A DNA stretch of 64,000 nt from NCBI GenBank assembly GCA_902786665.1, contig CADADN010000011.1, positions 1-64,000 on the forward strand, written 5' to 3'. Positions 59,706 to 64,000 of this stretch are shown here, one piece after another (the first letter of the stretch is position 1; each line of letters starts with the position of its first letter). The translations under genes were made by a program, and so were the position numbers. Source of the stretch: an uncultured Prevotellaceae bacterium (GTDB lineage: Bacteria; Bacteroidota; Bacteroidia; Bacteroidales; Bacteroidaceae). Below the pieces are notes generated by a model. The model was not told the DNA's origin, made no database searches, and saw only the letters and a list, made by a program, of their open reading frames with translations.

Positions 59706-62438
59706 ATGAGAACCATCCATCAAAAGAAAAACGACCTCGGCCGTTTCGACTCCCTCGAACACCTGTGGAGATGCATGCCTAACGGAGCATCATCAGGCGA
59801 CTATGCACATATCGGAAACGAGATCTTCATTTGGGACGAACACCAGCAAAATTGGATGCTCGACACCCTTGTCAACACCGACTCTTATTTGTTGTTGGAG
59901 CAATCCGGCGACCTCGACCTCTTTGGTGACCTGCGCGTGGGAGGCAGGATGATAGCATGGCATCGAGCCCGTTTCAAGGGTGATGTCACCATTGAGGGAA
60001 AACTCGTATGCAGACATATCAAACAACATGACAGGGGATTCTTCCCCGATGCTGAAACATTGATGCACACCGTGCCCTCGCCGATGAGAGGTGATTGGGC
60101 GCTCGTGGGTACCAATGAGAGACCCCAGTTGTGGCAATGCACGACCCATGGCGAATGGGAGAGGGTGGGAGAGACCAACCTTGAAAACGCCTTCAACCTG
60201 GAGGCATACAACAATGTTCGCGACATCGTGGAGGACATCGCCAACACAGGGTATGTGTTCGAAGGGGTGGCACGACCCGAAACCAACCCACGAAGACCCA
60301 ACGACCACAACATCTTCTACCTCTCCTCACAACCCGGCAAATACGTCCATTTCGGAAACATCGAGGTGCGCAATGTGTCGGCACTCCTCTGGACTTTGGG
60401 TGAGGATGGCACGGGGGGATGGACGGCTAAGACCCTTCTCGACGACATCATCATAGACACCCGAAACATCGTGGATGGCGCCGTTTCCCTTGAAAAACTT
60501 TCCGACGGGGTCATCAAGTATTTCGATGACAAGGACAGAGCTCTCGACGCGAAAATCATCAACCTCAGGCAGCAGCTCTCCGGCACCGTCAAGTCCATCA
60601 CCATCAACGGCTCGCAGAACACCAAGCACAAGCCCGACAACAGCGGGAACGTCAACCTCGTCATCGCGCAGGGTGGGGGAGGGGAGGACGAGTCCCTCGC
60701 CGAACAGGTGCAGCAGAACACCGACGACATCGCCGACATCAAGCAGATGATTGAGGATGGGGACATCGGGGGTGGCGACTGCAAGGTCGTTCTCATCACG
60801 CAGTGGATGGACGATGACCCGCAGAGCGTCTCGGGACAGGAGGGGGAGGCGTGGTACAACCCCGTCACAAAGAAGCTGTACATCCACGACGGCACGCAGT
60901 GGCAGGAGACTCCCCTCGACATCAACAAGCTATACGTCAACCTCGTCTACGACCAGATTCTCGGATTCGACGGAGATGATTTCTGGCTCATCGCATCCAA
61001 CGCGGACTCCAAGCGACTGGTGGTCGTTTGCAAGGCGTGGATTCCAAACAGCCCCAACGACACCATCTTCCCCGCTGGGACGCATTTCCAACAAGGAGAT
61101 TTCGCATACGCTTACAATCTGCACAAACTTTACGTGTACGACCAGGAACTCCAAACCTGGAACGAGGCCGAACTCTACGACACGTGCCTGTACATCCACG
61201 CTTCGCAGAACAAGGCTTACCGATGGGACACCGCTCTGCTCGACATGGTGCCCATCACACAGACCATCACCGTAGATGCCGCCTTGTCGCCCACTTCCGC
61301 CAACCCCGTGCAGAACAAGGTCATCAACACTGAAATCTCAACCCTCAAATCCCAAACCTCAACCCTCAATTCTCAAACCTCCTCTCTCCAAAGCGGACTG
61401 TCTTCGCTCGCGGCGACAGTGGCGGGCATCGTCGACTCCGACTCGCTCAAGGACTTGTGGAAGGCGTTGCTCGGCATCGACCACCTCGTACCGCTCAGGC
61501 ATACGCCGCCCGTACAGCCAGAGGTGGGGACGCAGTACCTCGACCTCGACGACGGGAAGGTGATGGAGTGCAGAAACCTCAACGGCTCGCCGTCGACATT
61601 CATCGTCCGTCTGCGACTCCAGGCGAAGAAGACGAAGACCGTGGCGGGACAGGAGCCGCTCGTCATCAGGCCGTGCGAGGGAGAACAAATCAGCCTTCTC
61701 ATCGACGAGGGATGGGACCTCGGTTTCGCCAACGACCTTCCAAGCCGCACGGCCACCACATACGTCTCGCGCTTCAAGCAGGCGCTGGAGGATGCGGGAT
61801 ATTCGGGAAAGTACACCGCAACCGACGAACAGGCGTCCGAAAACCCCATCATCGACAACGAGCGCTCCGTAAGGTTCGCCATCCAGACTTTGCACAACCG
61901 ACCATTGGAGACGCTGCTCAACGAGGAATACATCCTCGAAGACAAGACCTACGCGTTCCTGCGCGGCGTCCTCTTCGTCGCGAAGGCAAGGCAACAGGCA
62001 TACTACGGTTTCGTCAGGGACGCCGACACGCAGGAGTTCATCTCTGCCGACGACAATGTCGATGGAGCTTACGACACGTATGCGGAGGTCGCGCAGCAGC
62101 CCGACCAGAACGCGCTCATTCCTCTCATGATACAAATCAACGAGGACGCGGAGGACATCCTCGCCATTGCAAACGAAATACGTGAACTCGCCACGGAAAT
62201 CGCCTCTCTCGCCGACAACATCGTCACAAAGACCGACGACGACTGGCAGCGCATCGTCAACCAGCCTGCCATGTATGGTGCGGGTCCCACCGCAGACCGA
62301 CCGTCGGAGCCCATCGAGGGAATGTGTTACTACGACACCGACATACAGAAGCCCGTATGGGCGCACAATGCCGCCGCCCCCTCAGAAGACCCCGATTTCG
62401 AGTGGCTCGACGCCACAGGCCAAGACCCATACGTATGA
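59706..62438 (+). CDS. Large tail-fibre-like protein
   Basis: A 910-residue protein without signal peptide. Features in order: N-terminal domain (1-170); a linker rich in short beta stretches (170-330); LAEQVQQNTDDIADIKQMIEDG, a trimeric coiled-coil heptad segment near 325-345; an EGEAWYNPVTKKLYIHDGTQW-type beta repeat near 378; the fibre motif SPTSANPVQNKVINTEI near 525; a second coiled coil (LKSQTSTLNSQTSSLQSGL); and C-terminal beta domains. These are characteristic of Bacteroidetes phage fibres. The DNA for the second coiled coil (about 61335-61390) is a microsatellite-like CTCAACCCTCAAA array. The ATG is abutted by a repeat leader. Confidence 0.75.
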   Translation: MRTIHQKKNDLGRFDSLEHLWRCMPNGASSGDYAHIGNEIFIWDEHQQNWMLDTLVNTDSYLLLEQSGDLDLFGDLRVGGRMIAWHRARFKGDVTIEGKLVCRHIKQHDRGFFPDAETLMHTVPSPMRGDWALVGTNERPQLWQCTTHGEWERVGETNLENAFNLEAYNNVRDIVEDIANTGYVFEGVARPETNPRRPNDHNIFYLSSQPGKYVHFGNIEVRNVSALLWTLGEDGTGGWTAKTLLDDIIIDTRNIVDGAVSLEKLSDGVIKYFDDKDRALDAKIINLRQQLSGTVKSITINGSQNTKHKPDNSGNVNLVIAQGGGGEDESLAEQVQQNTDDIADIKQMIEDGDIGGGDCKVVLITQWMDDDPQSVSGQEGEAWYNPVTKKLYIHDGTQWQETPLDINKLYVNLVYDQILGFDGDDFWLIASNADSKRLVVVCKAWIPNSPNDTIFPAGTHFQQGDFAYAYNLHKLYVYDQELQTWNEAELYDTCLYIHASQNKAYRWDTALLDMVPITQTITVDAALSPTSANPVQNKVINTEISTLKSQTSTLNSQTSSLQSGLSSLAATVAGIVDSDSLKDLWKALLGIDHLVPLRHTPPVQPEVGTQYLDLDDGKVMECRNLNGSPSTFIVRLRLQAKKTKTVAGQEPLVIRPCEGEQISLLIDEGWDLGFANDLPSRTATTYVSRFKQALEDAGYSGKYTATDEQASENPIIDNERSVRFAIQTLHNRPLETLLNEEYILEDKTYAFLRGVLFVAKARQQAYYGFVRDADTQEFISADDNVDGAYDTYAEVAQQPDQNALIPLMIQINEDAEDILAIANEIRELATEIASLADNIVTKTDDDWQRIVNQPAMYGAGPTADRPSEPIEGMCYYDTDIQKPVWAHNAAAPSEDPDFEWLDATGQDPYV

Positions 62439-62575
62439 TAACCCCTCCCATCTGATAGCCCCCCTCCCATCTGATAGCCCCCTCATCCTCCCCGTTCTCC
62501 GCAGTGGCCGAGTTCGGCCGCTGCTTCCCATCATCCCCATCATCCCCATCATCCCCCATAATCCCCATCATCCCC
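62439..62575. repeat. CATCCCCAT array upstream of the amidase gene
   Basis: A pair of CCCTCCCATCTGATAGCCC units at 62444-62480, then about five CATCCCCAT 9-bp units at 62530-62575 running into the ATG. No Shine-Dalgarno sequence is visible. Confidence 0.75.
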
Positions 62576-63196
62576 ATGAATTACAAAAAAGGTTCAAAAG
62601 GCGAGATGGTTCGTCAAATCCAAATCGCCCTCCATCTATATCCCGACGGCATCTTCGGTCCCCTCACCGAAGAGCGCGTCAAGTTGTTCCAAAAGGACAA
62701 CGGCCTGGCCGTCGACGGCATCGTTGGTCCCGCCACCATGGCGAAGCTCATCCCCGTGCGCCTGAAAAAGTCCCGCCGTTCCATCAATGAAATCATCGTC
62801 CACTGCACCGCCACACCTGAAGGCAAGGAGTACAGTGTCGCCGACATCCGCCGCTGGCATCTCAAGCGTGGTTTCTCCGACATCGGCTACCACTATGTCA
62901 TCCACCTCGACGGCTCCCTTGAACTCGGCCGCGACGCCGACCTCTCCGGTGCCCACTGCACCAACCACAACGCCCACAGCATCGGCGTCGTATACGTCGG
63001 TGGTGTCGCCACTGATGCCAAGACCCCCAAGGACACCCGCACCGCCGCCCAGAAGGCAGCCCTTGCGTCCCTCCTCACCGACCTTCACCGTCTCTATCCG
63101 AAGGCCACCCTCCACGGTCATCGCGAGTACGCCAACAAGGCCTGTCCCTCCTTCGATGTCCACCGCGACTACGACCACATCTTCAAGTCCCCATAA
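62576..63196 (+). CDS. N-acetylmuramoyl-L-alanine amidase with peptidoglycan-binding domain
   Basis: A 206-residue endolysin-like enzyme without signal peptide. Residues 1-60 form a peptidoglycan-binding domain (GEMVRQIQIALHLYPDGIFGP and GPATMAKLIPV); residues about 70-205 an amidase_2/PGRP-type domain with zinc ligands in EIIVHCTATPEG (His), LHGHREYANKACPS (His and Cys), and the YHYVIHLDG strand. It cleaves the muramoyl-alanine bond of peptidoglycan. Next to a holin-like gene it reads as a phage lysis enzyme. The ATG lies inside a tandem array. Confidence 0.9.
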   Translation: MNYKKGSKGEMVRQIQIALHLYPDGIFGPLTEERVKLFQKDNGLAVDGIVGPATMAKLIPVRLKKSRRSINEIIVHCTATPEGKEYSVADIRRWHLKRGFSDIGYHYVIHLDGSLELGRDADLSGAHCTNHNAHSIGVVYVGGVATDAKTPKDTRTAAQKAALASLLTDLHRLYPKATLHGHREYANKACPSFDVHRDYDHIFKSP

Positions 63197-63285
63197 CCAC
63201 CCTGTCCCCCCCTCACACTCGCGGCCGATATCGGACGCGCCCCAAAAATCTCCAATCTCAACCCTCAACCCTCAAATCAAAAAAA

Positions 63286-63576
63286 ATGACCCCCAAAGAC
63301 TGGATTCAATACTCCTCTGCCATTGCCATGATCCTCTCCGGCATCGTCCTCGCCTTCATGTCCTTCTTCAAGAACAACGGCGACATCTCCGAAGGGGTCC
63401 TCTGGTATGTCGCCCAGGCGCTCACCTACGCCGGTGGCATCTTCGGTGTCAGCATCTACTTCAAGACAAAGCTGGGCGATTTCGAGTCGCGCACCAAGCG
63501 TGAAATCATACAAGCCATCGAGGAAGCCCGGCAGGAAGAGCCGCCCAGGAAAGCCCCCTCCTCCTCCAATCCCTAA
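63286..63576 (+). CDS. Holin-like small membrane protein
   Basis: A 96-residue protein with two hydrophobic helices (residues about 10-28 and 41-59) and a charged, Pro-ending C-terminus (EEARQEEPPRKAPSSSNP). Its size, topology and place after an amidase fit a holin, which permeabilises the inner membrane so endolysin can reach the cell wall. Sequence-only assignment is weak. The gap 63197-63285 contains TCAACCCTCAA microsatellite units. Confidence 0.65.
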   Translation: MTPKDWIQYSSAIAMILSGIVLAFMSFFKNNGDISEGVLWYVAQALTYAGGIFGVSIYFKTKLGDFESRTKREIIQAIEEARQEEPPRKAPSSSNP

Positions 63577-63590
63577 CCCCTCGACCCACT

Positions 63591-63680
63591 ATGATGATTC
63601 CCATCAATCCCTCCTTGTCGGCAGCCGTGCTCGGATGCCGCATCCATCTCCCCCTCACAAAAATCAAAAACACCCGATAA
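63591..63680 (+). CDS. Possible 29-residue protein
   Basis: A short frame (MMIPINPSLSAAVLGC...) in the gap before the collagen-like gene, ending one base before the next ATG. It has a lipobox-like VLGC, but no charged N-terminus. Phage lysis lipoproteins are of this size; there is no other support. Confidence 0.25.
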   Translation: MMIPINPSLSAAVLGCRIHLPLTKIKNTR

Positions 63681-63681
63681 A

Positions 63682-64000
63682 ATGAAAAAAATCACATCCA
63701 TCATCCACAACTCCCAGGAATACGCCGCCCTCAAGGGTGACACCGGGGCCACTGGTCCCCAGGGCGATAGTTTCCAACCCATCGAAGACGTGTCTGGACT
63801 TGTCCTTGCCCACACCATGGGACAGGACAACACAAAGGCGATGAGCCAGAAGGGCGTGTCCGACCAAATCATGGACGACAGGACTTGGAGTGAAACTGCA
63901 ATCAGTTCTCAAAACAGTGTTGCATCCGACAGAAGATACATCTCCAGTGACGTGTGGAAGAGTGAATCCTCCACTACTCAAGGTGCGATATTCCCCGTAA
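63682..64000 (+). CDS. Collagen-like fibre protein, cut by the window edge
   Basis: An open frame of 106 codons running off the end. It starts with KKITSIIHNSQEYAALKG and has a short collagen-like GDTGATGPQGDS run near residue 19-30, then GQDNTKAMSQKGVSDQIM, the kind of AMSQKAVTDA-like motif common in Bacteroidetes fibre-type proteins. It is probably another fibre or its tip. The C-terminus lies beyond 64000. Confidence 0.7.
   Translation, partial: MKKITSIIHNSQEYAALKGDTGATGPQGDSFQPIEDVSGLVLAHTMGQDNTKAMSQKGVSDQIMDDRTWSETAISSQNSVASDRRYISSDVWKSESSTTQGAIFPV

Overview
The window reads as a chromosomal segment of a member of the Bacteroidales, most likely Prevotellaceae. Supporting signs are promoters with the Bacteroidetes -7 element (TAnnTTTGC, often with TTTG about 19-20 bp upstream), a complete Bat aerotolerance operon, a GGGtGRT/scaffold gene pair, a type IX secretion C-terminal domain, BspA-type leucine-rich repeats, GH106 and GH2 enzymes, and secreted proteins ending in the short Bacteroidales tail (..GVYIVNGKK..). 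The genus is an inference. No rRNA, tRNA or CRISPR array was recognised.

Layout. 0.2-5.1 kb: a Zn/Cd/Pb-type P1B ATPase transcribed leftward from a promoter next to a 19-bp palindrome, a small secreted cohesin-like protein flanked by related palindromes, and the GGGtGRT/Fe-S-scaffold pair. 5.4-12.4 kb: DMP19-like protein, SmpB, MetH, a HAD phosphatase, methionine aminopeptidase, TsaD and a CinA-C/PncC protein, all rightward. 12.6-21.1 kb: Bat operon (MoxR, DUF58, membrane protein, BatA, BatB, BatC and a BatD-BatE fusion). PAP2 phosphatase, QueA, a DUF2027/Smr protein and a compact sigma factor follow. 25.5-30.8 kb: leftward GH106-GH2 pair. 31-37 kb: uncharacterised proteins, a rhomboid protease, a DUF4236 protein and a Cu-type P1B ATPase that lacks its nucleotide-binding domain. 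37.4-46 kb: two large paralogous lamin-tail/CotH proteins, one ending in a type IX sorting domain and the other in a dockerin, separated by 1.1 kb of hairpin repeats. 46.4-47.6 kb: tandem deoxynucleoside kinases. 48-56.6 kb: four secreted proteins combining cohesin-like, dockerin-like and BspA modules. 56.8 kb to the end: a phage-like block (capsid-like protein, small head-type proteins, tail-fibre-like protein, amidase, holin-like protein, collagen-like fibre) with no visible terminase, portal or integrase.

Two themes stand out. First, dockerin-like and cohesin-like modules recur in at least five surface or secreted proteins, sometimes within one polypeptide, which suggests a self-assembling surface system. 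Second, almost every intergenic gap carries a short tandem array, often with a 9-bp period, and in the Cu-ATPase such an array sits inside the coding sequence. One repeat family has a conserved head and tail, lies at several gene starts, and also occurs in the phage-like block.
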